From positions 9,176,001 through 9,240,000 of the forward strand of contig NC_079887.1 of the NCBI RefSeq assembly GCF_029227915.1: 64,000 nt of DNA, read 5' to 3'. Source of the stretch: Hydractinia symbiolongicarpus. Taxonomy: Eukaryota; Cnidaria; Hydrozoa; Anthoathecata; Hydractiniidae. Under the pieces are notes generated by a model. That model was given only the letters and a program-made list of their open reading frames with translations, ran no database searches and was not told the origin of the DNA. Position numbers and translations under genes: made by a program. Below, in pieces: positions 1 to 9,470 of this stretch (position 1 is its first letter; every line of letters begins with the position of its first letter).

Positions 1-1
1 T

Positions 2-85
2 GGTGGATATATGACGGGAGCTATATTGTTTGATGACTATGCGAAAAAAGAAGGATGGTACCAGCTTTCCCTAATGCCCCCCTAA
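2..85 (+). pseudogene. C-terminal end of an unidentified Polinton ORF, cut by the window edge
   Basis: The frame reads about 27 residues (GGYMTGAILFDDYAKKEGWY plus a short tail) to a TAA. It is followed by a small membrane-protein ORF on the same strand. Too short to assign; it could be the tail of a capsid-associated protein. Confidence 0.3.
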
Positions 86-135
86 GTAATAAAAAAAAAA
101 AATAATAAATTATAATATCATGTCAAGTAAATTTT

Positions 136-378
136 GTGTTTATATTGAATATAAATAAAATTGATTGGTATAATAACCAACGAGAATTAAAAAGACAGGC
201 TGGGGAGGATATCAAAAAGTTTGATGAAGGGATGCGTAAGCACCATATTGCAACAATCAATAAGGAACCAAAATTATGTGATTTTTACACGCCTTTTAAA
301 CAACAACAGGATAGTGAATTAACATTTATCATTGTCTCCTTGGCCCTTCTGTGGGTGGCTGCGCATAAATATTCGTAA
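136..378 (+). CDS. Small C-terminally anchored membrane protein of the Polinton (hypothetical)
   Basis: An open frame of up to 80 codons; the first in-frame ATG is at 229, so the true product may be only 49 residues or may start by splicing or overlap. It has a charged N-terminal half and a single hydrophobic segment near the C terminus (LTFIIVSLALLWVAAH) with a short lysine/serine tail. This is the layout of small virion membrane proteins, but I recognise no family. Located between a truncated ORF and the integrase remnant on the same strand. Confidence 0.4.
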   Translation: MFILNINKIDWYNNQRELKRQAGEDIKKFDEGMRKHHIATINKEPKLCDFYTPFKQQQDSELTFIIVSLALLWVAAHKYS

Positions 379-539
379 AAGACGCATACTTTTTGACATA
401 TAAAAAACTAAGCAGTATTTATTGCAACTCAAAACATCTTTGAGTTAGACGAAAAGCCGTTAAAATACTCTCCTCAGAGAGTAGACTACCCGAAAAGAAA
501 GTCACACACTTCGACATATTAAAGGTCCAAAACAGATTG

Positions 540-1275
540 ATTACGCCCCTTTAACACTACATTACACCAATTTGATCTCGTGAACATGCCACTATGGCAA
601 TACATACAAGTATATTCTAATGGGTATCGATGTAGCTTTACGGTTCAAGGTGGCAAGACCATTAAAAACAGAATAAAGCCAGGGAGGCTGCAGACATGAT
701 TAAGGATATTTATAAACCTGGTCCTTTAAGCTATCTTACGAATTTTCAGTGTGGTAATGGTTGGGAATTTAAATCGGATGAAGCAAAGCTGTTAGAAGTT
801 GGGGATTGGAGATTTATAGGGCTACCACCAAATATCATCAAACCTATACAGCGTTCGTTGAATCATATAACAGAGTGCTTGAGGAAAGACTTTTCAAGCC
901 CCAGGATGCACAAAAATTGGTCACTAAGGAGACTAGCAGTTACATGGGTTAAACACCTGTACGCTTTAGTGAAGAATTCAAACAACACCAAGACTGCAAT
1001 GATTGATATCAAACCGTCAAAGGCTATGAAGTTGGATGATGTGCCACCTACAAAAAGTAAAGAATATGCGGAGGAAAAACCACTCCCAGAGGATGGGTTG
1101 TACAGGAACATGGTGATCAGAAAAGATGCGCGACTGACGCTTTTTGGAGCAAAAATATGTATAGGCTGGATCACATTATAGCAGAGCCAAGTAGTCGGGT
1201 CCTGCATTATTTGAAAGACGGACCGGATGGAAGTTTTGTCGCAGAAGAATTAATGTTGATTCCTGAAGATGTCTA
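540..1275 (+). pseudogene. Polinton integrase (rve/DDE) remnant
   Basis: Fragments of a retroviral-type integrase core can be followed through several frames. The first catalytic Asp region is seen as YILMGIDVALRFKVARPL near 620-665, then a frameshift near 675 leads to a long open frame (696-1181) with FQCGNGWEFKSDEAKLLE, where family members have C-D-N-G-x-E-F. Here the Asp is Gly, so a catalytic residue is lost. A frameshift near 1,140 continues into RVLHYLKDGPDGSFVAEEL and ends at 1,273-1,275; this tail resembles the SH3/chromo-like end of Polinton integrases. The enzyme would normally cut and join element ends to host DNA. Three frame breaks plus the Asp loss make it dead. Confidence 0.7.
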
Positions 1276-1406
1276 AGTACCTCCAGAGCATGCATGAAGT
1301 GGTGGATTTTTAGTTATTTTTGTGGGTAGTTGGCGACTTCCCCCTTGGGAGATCGTTTTTATGAATTTTGTATGGCTTTGAAAAGCCATAAGAAATTTTT
1401 AAGTCC

Positions 1407-1977
1407 TCAATCATCATCTTCATTCCAATCATCATCATATGTATCATCGTCATGTGGATCATCTTCAGCCGGATCTCGCAAATAATCATAACGATGTAAG
1501 GTATAGAACGGATATCCATAGGCGAATCATTTAATAACAGTTGGCTTGCCATCAAGATCGATGTCAACCAATCGTCTATCTGCTATAGGAAAGTCTAGGA
1601 TATCGCTTATTTTTTCCAAGTCCGCCAAAATCGGATAGCCATGCGTCGTTATTTTGATTACCTCATAACATATAACACCGTATATGTTTATATCCGCATC
1701 AATAATACGCAGTCCTAGGCGTTTTATATCATTCTCTAACTCTATGTCGATCGCCTTGCAAATGGTTTTTATGCTTTTTTGCCTGCTCCATCGGATGGGC
1801 CCCCTTAAAGAGAATGTTTTTTTGGGTGTACCCGCGGCGGGTACACTGATTAGTTAATACTTGTAAGCGGTGTTTTGTGAGTTCGAAGGCTATTTCACTG
1901 GTCTCCCGTAGGAGGAACTGCTGAGTTGATACTTGTAAGCTGTGTTTTGTGGACCAAATTGATCCATAAAACATCAT
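1407..1977 (-). pseudogene. Unidentified Polinton protein with acidic tail
   Basis: The minus strand reads an N-terminal part (about 80 codons to ~1,730) with an internal repeat in which TKHSLQVST and TKHRLQVLT recur about 20 residues apart. After a frameshift near 1,770-1,790 it continues as an alpha/beta-looking stretch containing LGLRIIDADINIYGVICYE and HGYPILADLEKISDILDF. A TGA at 1,527-1,529 interrupts it, after which the frame stays open through a strongly acidic tail (runs of Asp/Glu) to a TGA at 1,407-1,409. I do not recognise the family. Its position beside the packaging ATPase suggests a virion or DNA-packaging role, which is inference only. Confidence 0.45.
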
Positions 1978-1981
1978 TTAC

Positions 1982-2173
1982 CTATCCGCATGTAGGCGTT
2001 GAAGGTTTTCTACGAACCAGCTCACCGTCAAATAAGTAATTGGTTCCGTGCATAGGCAGGTGGTCCCTGGTAGGCAGTCTACGAACACCTAATTCGCGAT
2101 GCCTGAATTCATCCAATTTTTTTCGCTTTGCTCCAGTGTTTCTCGGTGTCCCGCAGAGTAAGACAATAACCAA
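1982..2173 (-). CDS. Short unidentified ORF of the Polinton
   Basis: An open frame of about 63 codons with a non-ATG first codon, starting with a short hydrophobic run (VIVLLCGTP) followed by a basic stretch rich in Arg. It lies between the acidic-tail ORF and the packaging ATPase on the same strand. It may be a separate small protein or the displaced N-terminal part of the neighbouring ORF. No family recognised. Confidence 0.3.
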   Translation of the reverse strand: MVIVLLCGTPRNTGAKRKKLDEFRHRELGVRRLPTRDHLPMHGTNYLFDGELVRRKPSTPTCG

Positions 2174-2231
2174 TAATAGTATAATGTTGTGGAGAATTTA
2201 TTGAGTATATATGTATTATAAAATTTGATGA

Positions 2232-2831
2232 TCACTTGAGAATTTTATAGCTTCTAGGGTGCTGTAACTTTACATAAAGGCATGCATGTTTTGATTTTTT
2301 CAGTTGATCCTTGATATCTTCCCAGTCACCGATAAGATTTGTCTCTTGATCAATCAATTTCATATCCGTCCGTTGATGGGGGCACCAAAGGAAAAGCTGT
2401 TTCTTTTGTCTTCTCAAAATTTTCGGTAAAGCAGTATAGGATTGAGTTAACAAACAAAGACTATGTTTTCGATGTCTACCTGAAATCGCTAATTCAACCA
2501 AAGGTTGTCGTTTCTTATCGAGATTCTTGTCTGCTATACAGTCATCAATAATAAACAGACAATCTTCGCCGGCTAACAGCGACAATAATTTTTCAATCTA
2601 TTTAAACAGTTGATCCTTGGGATTGACCAGAAAAACGCAATCATCATCCCAAAGCGAGGATCTCTCTAGGTATGTGTTGTTCCATTGCATAGTTGGACAC
2701 AGGATAAAAATGTTGTGAAAATGTTTCTTGCATTCACCGTCGAAGAGATCAAGAACACGCTGAGTTTTTCCACAACTTGTTGGGCCTGTAAAAATCGCTG
2801 TATGGGGCTCTTTCACTGTATCTAGAGTCAT
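2232..2831 (-). pseudogene. Polinton genome-packaging ATPase (A32/FtsK-HerA type), one nonsense codon
   Basis: ATG at 2,829-2,831 opens a frame with the Walker A motif FTGPTSCGKT at residues ~14-23, followed by a beta strand with the typical IFILCPTMQWNNTY. An in-frame TAG at 2,598-2,600 interrupts it; the same frame continues with the Walker B strand CLFIIDDC and a sensor-like block SGRHRKHSLCLLTQSY. It ends at a TGA at 2,232-2,234, about 199 codons in all, slightly shorter than usual for the family. The enzyme would pump element DNA into capsids. Only one lesion is visible, so this is among the best preserved genes of the element. Assignment to the A32-like ATPases is by motif and spacing. 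Confidence 0.85.
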
Positions 2832-2892
2832 TTATTTGAAACTTACTGCATCCTTAAAGTTACACCGATTCCGTAATTAATCGATTGTCCTT

Positions 2893-3537
2893 TTACATGC
2901 TTTCGCTCGCCCACATAGGTTGAGTATTGGTGTAATGTAATCTCCTAGCGACTTCAACAAGCAATGGAGCTTCCTCATCTTCTTTATACTTGAGTGGGAG
3001 CTTGTAGTCTATAGGCCACTCTTTACCGTAATTTTCCCAAGACATTCTTTCCGTGAGCTGAGCTTCAATATGTGCTCGCAGTGTCTTTATATCTCACCCT
3101 ATATACTCTTGGAAGCTCAGCTCTTTCTTTTTATATAGAGCGTGCCTAGTTCTACTGTGTACAACATGGGCAAGATGCCCGGCGGGATCGCAAATAGGGC
3201 AGGTGGATCTTATCTTCTTATGTTCGCTGCAGATGCTTCCACCTTTGCATTCTTTACACTGTAATATTATCCTGCCATGTTCGCTGCAGATGCTTCTACC
3301 ACCGCATTCTTTACGTGTTGATTTTATCCTACCGTATTCGCAGCATATTTGACTTCCATCACATTCCTTGCATTTAGGTATTTCCTTTTGATTCGGGCAA
3401 CTTGTACGTTCCTGTGACGCATTCTTTATGTCGAGGCATCGGATGCATGTCTTCGTCCGTTGCCCACTTCCATTAACCTTGAAAGTTTCTAAAGAAAGAT
3501 AGTGATTACAAGCTGTACATTTCTTAGCCTCATCCAT
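2893..3537 (-). pseudogene. Zinc-ribbon repeat protein fused to an HNH-type endonuclease (giant-virus style)
   Basis: ATG at 3,535-3,537 begins an N-terminal CxxC zinc ribbon (CTACNHYLSLETF) followed by four tandem Cys/His repeats of the form C-x2-C-x-G-x-x-I-C-x-x-(H/Y)-G-R-I. A TGA at 3,094-3,096 sits just after EYIG; the same frame then reads MSWENYGKEWPIDYKLPLKY, which matches the HNH nuclease segment W-E-N-Y-G-x-W-H-I-D-H-x-x-P. The two histidines expected there are Pro and Tyr, so the nuclease centre is lost. The frame ends at TAA 2,893-2,895. Such ribbon-plus-HNH proteins are known from giant viruses and Polinton-like elements, where they act as site-specific or selfish nucleases. Confidence 0.75.
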
Positions 3538-3583
3538 GTTGTTTTGTGTTTGCCTATATGACAAACACAAATTTCGCTGGACA

Positions 3584-4866
3584 CTATGATTCCACGTTGT
3601 GGAGACGTCCATTTAAGAGATTCAACTGGGCATCACTCAACAAATAGATATAACAGCGAATATTTCCAGTTCCATCCGTCTTCTTAGTTTTATTCAGAGT
3701 TATACCATCACTCAAACGTTGAAGAAGGCGCTCAGAACCGTGCAGAGTATGATTAGGAGATGATCGAAAATCAACAAACAGTTCATATCTTTCAGTCATG
3801 AACTGACCTATAGTAATATCAGAATCATGACAGCCAGAAAGATTCACAAGTTGCTTAAACTGATCTTTTGCAAGCACAGTTCATTAGGCTCACCCTCAAC
3901 AGTGATCAAGATTTTTTAAATATTACGGCTTTAAAATATTTCCTTAGCACTGCTGTAGAGCTTAACCTTCGCTGGATCTGCAAAAAGCAGTAAAACGCCC
4001 TTAAAACTTTTCGCATGAGTATCGATTTGTAAATTATAACTGGTATCTTCTTTTTTCATCGTAATCACCTTGCTGCGTAATACTCTTTCGAAAGGGAGAA
4101 CGAATTGACTATACTGTGATGCCATAGCACCTGCAAGGCAAGGCCCTAGTGGTTGACTTTATCATATTCCAGTGCAATATTAGTGATTTCATAGGTAGCA
4201 TCTGCCTTTTTGGCTGCAGTATACCCTGAAGCTGATGTACCACCATCTTTGATAACATTCCTGTACGGTGAAAAATGGAGAACGAATTGCAAACAATCGT
4301 GTAGGGCAGATTGATAGAAGGGAAAGTCTCTTACTAGTTCAAACATTTTTCCGAGGGGAATACAAAAAGTATTACCATAAGTTGCGGCGATTGCTTTTTC
4401 TTCAATATTACCCACATGATCACTAGCCTTCACTTGCAAACTGCAGATCGTAGGTACCATCATTTGGATTGATCCTTTCCTGGATCAGGGTGTTCTCATG
4501 TTCAAATGTTGATACCCAGAGATCGCAATAGAGAGCGAAAACTCTGTAATCGTTAATGCTTTGAATTTCATGACTATTGAGTACAATTTTCAGGTTCTGT
4601 ATAAGACTTTTGCCGATATTTGAAACGGTAGTACGTTTTGTATTGGTGCCAGCTAGTTCCAGATCAAATAATAGTCAAGGACTTTCAGGGATTTTTCACA
4701 TCGTTTTGTCCCATATTGGGACAAAACGTTCCATATAGATATCCTCGTTTTGATTGATTGTCGATGGAATGTGGCTTACCCTTACAGTTTTTCGTTTGCT
4801 TTTCATGGCAAACATTGTTTTGGTTTCAACGTATGGATCGAGTATTTTTCCAAATATGGTACTCAT
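3584..4866 (-). pseudogene. Polinton major capsid protein (double jelly-roll), broken
   Basis: ATG at 4,864-4,866 begins MSTIFGKILDPYVE; the 1.28 kb region encodes about 427 codons through several frames. Recognisable landmarks are the N-terminal block LLFDLELAGTNTKRTTVSN, the middle block NIEEKAIAATYGNTFCIPLG (open 4,146-4,463), MASQYSQFVLPFERVL (3,931-4,125), and the C-terminal block LFVDFRSSPNHTLHGSERLL followed by YIYLLSDAQLNLLNG (3,584-3,877). Length and order fit adintovirus/Polinton capsid proteins, which form the hexon of the icosahedral shell. I count at least three frame changes and one stop. Strand and position next to the nuclease and ATPase agree with a late-gene block. Confidence 0.75.
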
Positions 4867-4904
4867 AGCTAATGTATTATTAGATGATTTTTTATTAAAA
4901 TAAA

Positions 4905-5633
4905 ATGGCTTATAATCTAGGTTATGAAGATGACGGCCGTTTTACACGTGAGGGTGATATTGATGACGATGATGATACTGTAACTTTTAATAGATATGAG
5001 GATCTTGCGCGGCCTGGCACCAGCTTGACGTTAACACCTGCAGGGCGACAGAAGCATGGCACCAAGTTAAGCTGGAAGGAATGGCTTAAAAGAAAGAAGA
5101 TAAACAATCTTTAAATTCATCTTGAGAAAACATTAGGAGCGTCTGATGCAAGATATTACAATGATTTTCGATTGGATGAAGATACAGGTCACCTTATCTT
5201 TAACGGTGTAGATATAACCGACGATGTGCATAAAAATAACGGGAAATTCAGATCTGTCAGTGCAATAGCAAGGAACCTGAACGTTGAATTAGTGAGAAAA
5301 CTAGGCTGCACAACCTATACTTCTACGCCTAATAAAATGGATGTGATTTGGCAACTTTCGAATAAAATAGATAAGGTGATCAGTAATGCGGATGATATAG
5401 CAATGATGCCTTTACAAAAGAATGTTTTAGATGAAACGGAAACCATCATAGATAGTTCCGTTGCCGGCGAAGTTCAAACCGAGCGCGAGAGAAAAGGAGT
5501 TAGTCACGAACTTCAAACAGTGGGAAGGAATTTAAAACTCATGATTAGTAAAATAATTTATTATGACATTGAGATAGATAGGCTTGAAAATAAAGCACAG
5601 CCTGGATATTCTGAAGAACAGCAAGAGAATTGA
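4905..5633 (+). pseudogene. Unidentified Polinton structural-type protein, one nonsense codon
   Basis: ATG at 4,905 is divergent from the capsid gene with a 38 bp gap. The frame has an acidic N-terminal part (EGDIDDDDDTVTFNRYEDL) and a basic patch (WLKRKKINN). It meets a TAA at 5,112-5,114, then stays open in the same frame to 5,633: LDEDTGHLIFNGVDITDDVH, then a helical, charged region ending in EEQQEN. In all 243 codons with a single stop. No family is recognised with confidence; the location and charge pattern suggest a virion scaffold or minor core protein. Confidence 0.55.
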
Positions 5634-5647
5634 AACGAAGCAATATA

Positions 5648-6096
5648 AAAACTGCAGGATTGAAAAGAAGCAGCATGTTAGGCTCATGGTCAACTAAAAC
5701 TCAAAGCCAACTGAAGGCAATTAAAGATACAATAATAAAAATCGCAGGGGATGATACATAACTGCTGGAAAAACTCAAGATTTTATTCAAGGAACAGGGG
5801 GTCACTATAGCAAGTATTAATTCCGCTGTTGGTTTACTTACATCCGCCATAGTGCTGCGGCGGCAGGAAGCGCTGGAGGTAGTAAAAATTTGTACAAAAC
5901 ACCTGGAAAGACTTGGAAATCTTTTTAAAATATTTAGCAGGACAGGCAGATGCACCACTACCCCGTATCATTGGCGGCACAAGTTGTTGAATTTGTGGCT
6001 AAGCATCCATACATTGCTATTGCTGCTGCCGTGGCTCTTATTGTAGGCTATATGGGTAGGACTAGGAAAGGGAAAAAATGTCAAATATTAGTCTAA
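5648..6096 (+). pseudogene. Gly/Ala-rich hydrophobic minor virion protein, frameshifted
   Basis: Directly after the preceding ORF, fragments read LLEKLKILFKEQGVTIASIN, then AVGLLTS, then in a second frame AAAGSAGGSKNLYKTPGKTW, and in a third frame VVEFVAKHPYIAIAAAVALI with a basic tail ending at TAA 6,094-6,096. The 'FKEQGVTIASI' phrase followed by a Gly/Ala-rich hydrophobic stretch recurs in Polinton minor structural proteins. A membrane-active or internal virion role is plausible by analogy. At least two frameshifts and one stop (TAA near 5,758). Confidence 0.5.
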
Positions 6097-6124
6097 TTTG
6101 TTAATAAAACACACTAGACTTTTT

Positions 6125-6328
6125 TTACTTCTTCAACAATATGTATAGTAAAATAACACTTATTCCGGTCGTAATCAACGCAGCCTTGTTGTCAGCCTGT
6201 TGTTCTGCCTCTCTGTGCTTCTCATGTTTAGGGCGTGTTCCTGTCACTGTCTCTGGCGTATGGCTCACATATGCTTTATAATAACGTGGCTCGCCTGAGG
6301 AGGGGGCGTTTAATATCCACAATGTCAA
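6125..6328 (-). CDS. Small protein with C-terminal membrane anchor (Polinton, hypothetical)
   Basis: A 67-codon frame; the first codon in the frame is not ATG, so the N-terminal start is uncertain. Its hydrophilic, Lys/Glu/His-rich centre (RPKHEKHREAEQQADNKAAL) leads to a single hydrophobic segment (TGISVILLYILL) ending in two lysines. It may be a separate gene or the frame-shifted C terminus of the penton-like gene just upstream on the same strand. Confidence 0.4.
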   Translation of the reverse strand: MTLWILNAPSSGEPRYYKAYVSHTPETVTGTRPKHEKHREAEQQADNKAALITTGISVILLYILLKK

Positions 6329-6351
6329 CCTGTTTGGCGTTAATCTTAGGA

Positions 6352-6868
6352 TTAATGCCGATAGAGAAATACTTTACTAATTAAAATTTTATTTGTAAAA
6401 TTCACAATACTTCCAATGTGCAAATTCATATCACTGTGGATCATATATACGCCATGGGCAACACTAAAATTCACCTTGGATTGCGCATATTTCAACACAT
6501 TTGGAAATTGGCCAATTGCCTTAACCGTATCGCTATCCTTGGTTATTAAATCCTCAAACGTTGTCACATACAAGCGTTGAGCATCGATCGCACTACCTTG
6601 ATTTCCAATTATCCCAGATCTTGCATTCGCCTGACTCTCCAGTATTAGGTAAACATAAAATCTTACACTTTCCGATAAGCTCAATACCAATGCAAGTCAA
6701 GCCTTGACTTTCTTTAATAATCCAGCGAGACGACGAGTCTTCATCAAAATAACTTCGGCCTGAACCAGGATAATCTTTCAGATGCACTTGCCAACTACTA
6801 AAAATTCTTTCATTTCTCCAATTTTGTTCAGTGCTAGAGACTCCACAATTCATAATCAACAAAAACAT
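6352..6868 (-). pseudogene. Penton-like minor capsid protein (single jelly-roll), frameshifted
   Basis: ATG at 6,866-6,868 opens a frame with KDYPGSGRSYFDEDSSSRWI and a strand-rich LTCIGIELIGKCK. Near 6,655 a frameshift switches to FYVYLILESQANARSGIIGN, continuing through VTTFEDLITKDSDTVKAIGQ and a beta-rich end to 6,352. About 170 residues of mostly beta pattern, on the strand of the capsid gene, fit the Polinton penton protein that plugs the five-fold vertices. The assignment is from size, position and strand pattern, not from a diagnostic motif. Confidence 0.5.
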
Positions 6869-7259
6869 TTTGATATTTTATAATGAAAGAGGAACCTTTA
6901 TTATCGATAATGATAATCTGCATCGTAAGGTCATTCCCAGTAAGCCGTTCCAGATATCGACCATCATTATGAAACAATTGTACATCAGTGATATCAGAAA
7001 ACCTACCTATTTGATGCGGATAGCTTAATCTTTAGATTGATAATCAATTCACGATAAGAAAGGCAGTGTCAAATGATATTGTTGTTCGGATCTTCGTCGT
7101 GAAAGGTTTTTACAAATTCGAGGATATTGCGAGTATAATCAAAAACAGGCTAATGGAAAGGTAGAGATTTTGTATTGAAAAATGGATACTGCCGACTTCG
7201 TATAAATGATGGGTTTGAAGTTGTTATTAATAGAACACTACAAGAGGTTTATCAGATCC

Positions 7260-7998
7260 ACCCGGTGGAAAGTACTATACGGCTGGAGATTATGATGTAT
7301 ACTGCATGACTGATATTTATCATAGATTACGTTTTTTGTGCGCTCAGTTTGATAAAGATGATTGCTTGCTTAATGGAACAAAATCAAAAATGCTTGCTTT
7401 GCTCCCCACCAAAGAGCTAAAGTCCTGGGGAGAAATACTTACATGGAATTTTGACATCCTGACCCATCTACTATTGAAAGGATCGACGGATAGGCTCGAT
7501 TTCCTGCTGAACGATCAAAATCATCCTGAAAAAAATGTTGCTTTCACAGGAATAACGATGCAATTGCTTATAGAATAAACAAAAGGCTATGGATGATAGA
7601 ATGAAATTATATCCTACATTAACACCAGTCGCACCGGGTATAATGAACGTCAGCACCAGAGGTTAAAAACGATTTAAGAAATCAAACAGTCCCTTGGAAA
7701 AGAAATAAAAGAGTGGGATGGACTCGCAAAAAAGTTTAACATGCATGGCACTTGGGTTCGTTACTGTGACCATGAATTATTGAGTGTCAATGTCATCACT
7801 ACAGGAGCTAGAATTGGGGTATTAGCAACAGATTCTGGGGCTCCACTATGTATTGCTTTGGGAGGTATTGCAATAGGTATGGGGATTGGACAGACTGGCC
7901 TACTGAATTCTTTGAAAAGATTAAACGCGAAATCGCAAAAACATAAAAGTATTAGGTTTCTTCCTGAATCAAAGCTCAATTCTGTAATGGTGCAGTAG
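7260..7998 (+). pseudogene. Polinton accessory protein with Gly-rich hydrophobic segment, broken
   Basis: A first fragment runs from about 7,260 (PGGKYYTAGDYDVYCM) through an open frame 7,306-7,578 containing LPTKELKSWGEILTWNFDIL. After several breaks a second fragment (7,690-7,998) reads EWDGLAKKFN, then GARIGVLATDSGAPLCIALG and a Gly-rich hydrophobic run, then a Lys/His-rich stretch (QKHKSIRFLPESKLNSV). The hydrophobic-Gly then K-H-x-x-I-x-x-L-A/P-x-x-K-L pattern recurs in Polinton ORFs near the integrase end; function unknown. The two fragments could be two genes. Confidence 0.45.
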
Positions 7999-8480
7999 TA
8001 TCCCTTGTACGTTGATATCAGTCAATATACAAAAATAAACAGCTAATACGTAAATTATTACTAATTTCAAGAAGTTGGGAAGATTTAGGTATATACATCT
8101 ATCAATCATACAAGTGACATTTATAATACCGTACATCTTGTAGATTGTTTCGGATCACCAATTCTTCCATGCAAAGTCACGCAATCTAAACTTAACCTCC
8201 CCCTATAAAGCCCGGTCTAATTTTTTTTTAATTTCCATTAATTTGGAAAGAAAAAAAAAACACTTGCTTACCTGTGATAAAATAGTCACGTTCAATAATC
8301 TAATGATTTTTTTGATTTCTCCTATAAGTTATATTTTGAGAAATTATTTACTTAAGAAAATGGTTTCCTGAAATAAATTTACGAAAGGATAAAGTACTTA
8401 AAACAGCTATCCAAATATTTGATTTACAAACAATTAATATTTTCCACTTCGCCCCAAACAAACAACATGTTTAAATAATC

Positions 8481-8868
8481 TCTTTAATAATAGCCGTATT
8501 CCGTCTGTCTGTTCGTGCGTCTATTTGTCTTTTTATTACGAAATACACGAAATGCGATATATAAAGGACGGGTGACCCCGTGGATTTTTCCACGGGTTGA
8601 CGGCTTCTATATTATAATACCCGTATACGTCTGTCCTTCTGTCACGCAAAATAGTACCGAGAGTAGCAAGACGCACGCTATGCAGTTTAAAAAGAACGAC
8701 AAGCCCTTGGATTTTCCACGTGCCACCGACTAGTCTATATTATAATACCCGTAAACGTCTGTCTGTCACGCAAAATTGTGGCTTAGCTGCGCACGTAGCG
8801 AGACGCACGAAATGCAGTATAAAAAGGACGGGCGAACCCATGGATTTTTCCAGGGGCCACCGACTAGT
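8481..8868 (+). mobile_element. Three tandem ~130 bp non-autonomous Helitrons
   Basis: Units begin at about 8,481, 8,606 and 8,735 with TC followed by an AT-rich start (TCTATATTATAATACCCG) and a CGTCTGTCTG-type stretch. They end with a hairpin (in unit 1 CGTGGATTTTTCCACG), a short spacer and CGACTAGT in units 2 and 3; unit 1 has a degenerate end. 5' TC, a 3' hairpin and a CTRRT end are the Helitron signature. The array sits in peptide block copy 1 between sequences contiguous in copies 2 and 3, so insertion followed the duplication. No coding capacity. Confidence 0.75.
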
Positions 8869-9184
8869 CAACAAAAAACTTCCCAAAAATTGTTTACTCA
8901 TTGTTTATTTTAAAATTATTTATTTCATTTTTCATTTATTATTTATCACTTCATCGCCTCAACAAATTATTTAGTAATTTTTTCGGAGTTTAGCAATTAG
9001 GGGGAGCAATTGATCCCCATGATTAACTGTTATATTATATGAAGTGCCTTAAAACAAATGAAAATGTTCTGTGTTCTTCATCATGAATTACATACACCTC
9101 TTTATGAGAGAGTATTCTCGACAACTTTGTCATACGATAATTATAAGGAACAGGATCATTTGATATGAAAAATAACTTGTATGT

Positions 9185-9237
9185 CACGTGATTCAACATC
9201 ACGTGTGTGCCACGTGATTCACCTTGTTGCATATAAA
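9185..9237 (+). promoter_or_regulatory. Promoter of peptide gene 1: three CACGTG E-boxes and TATA box
   Basis: CACGTG occurs at 9,185-9,190, 9,200-9,205 and 9,211-9,216, followed by TATAAA at 9,232-9,237; the ATG is 39 bp further on. The arrangement is shared with the other copies. CACGTG is the palindromic site of bHLH(-Zip) factors of the Myc/USF/MITF/HIF type; which factor acts here is unknown. Confidence 0.65.
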
Positions 9238-9275
9238 GTAAGTTCTGCAGTACTTAATCATTTGATACTGTCAAT

Positions 9276-9470
9276 ATGGTTGTGTTCAATTTATGCTTAT
9301 TCCTTGTTGTCCACGCTATGGTACTGGAACACGTATTTTGCGCACCAATCGATTTTGTATGTTCACAAGCATGTTCTGCAGATTTTCAACAGTGTGTTTC
9401 GATTATAGAAGACTTGCATGGGCATATGACTTGCTATCAAGGAAAGAATATATGTATAAAGGCATGCTAA
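9276..9470 (+). CDS. Secreted six-cysteine peptide, copy 1
   Basis: A single-exon 64-residue precursor. Residues 1-22 form a signal peptide (hydrophobic core FNLCLFLVVHAMVL), with likely cleavage after residue 22 or 23. The mature part begins APIDF and has six cysteines at residues 29, 33, 40, 53, 60 and 64: C-x3-C-x6-C-x12-C-x6-C-x3-C, a mirror-symmetric pattern, with the last Cys as the C-terminal residue. The ATG is fixed by the shared start in all copies and lies 39 bp after a TATA box. The spacing i, i+4, i+11 on each side suggests two antiparallel helices stapled by three disulfides, like an enlarged alpha-hairpinin; this is inference. A role in defence, venom or signalling is possible; I do not recognise a named family. 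Confidence 0.75.
   Translation: MVVFNLCLFLVVHAMVLEHVFCAPIDFVCSQACSADFQQCVSIIEDLHGHMTCYQGKNICIKAC

Larger units (their letters stand above)
1..8030. mobile_element. Degenerate Polinton/Maverick (virus-like self-synthesising transposon), left part outside window
   Basis: A block of virus-like genes on both strands: rve integrase, A32/FtsK-type packaging ATPase, zinc-ribbon HNH nuclease, double jelly-roll major capsid protein, penton-like protein and several small hydrophobic proteins. This set is the hallmark of Polintons/adintovirus-like elements. Almost every gene has one to three in-frame stops or frameshifts but is still readable end to end, so decay is fairly recent. No protein-primed DNA polymerase B and no cysteine protease are visible; they may lie left of position 1. 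I could not identify the right terminal inverted repeat; the last readable ORF ends at 7,998 and unrelated repeat sequence starts by about 8,210. The element identity is inferred from the gene set; each gene call rests on motifs given below. Confidence 0.85.

Noticed and set aside
6831-7028. 65-codon plus-strand ORF at the end of the penton-like gene
   Set aside because: It overlaps the opposite-strand gene start and has no recognisable pattern; cannot be told from chance.
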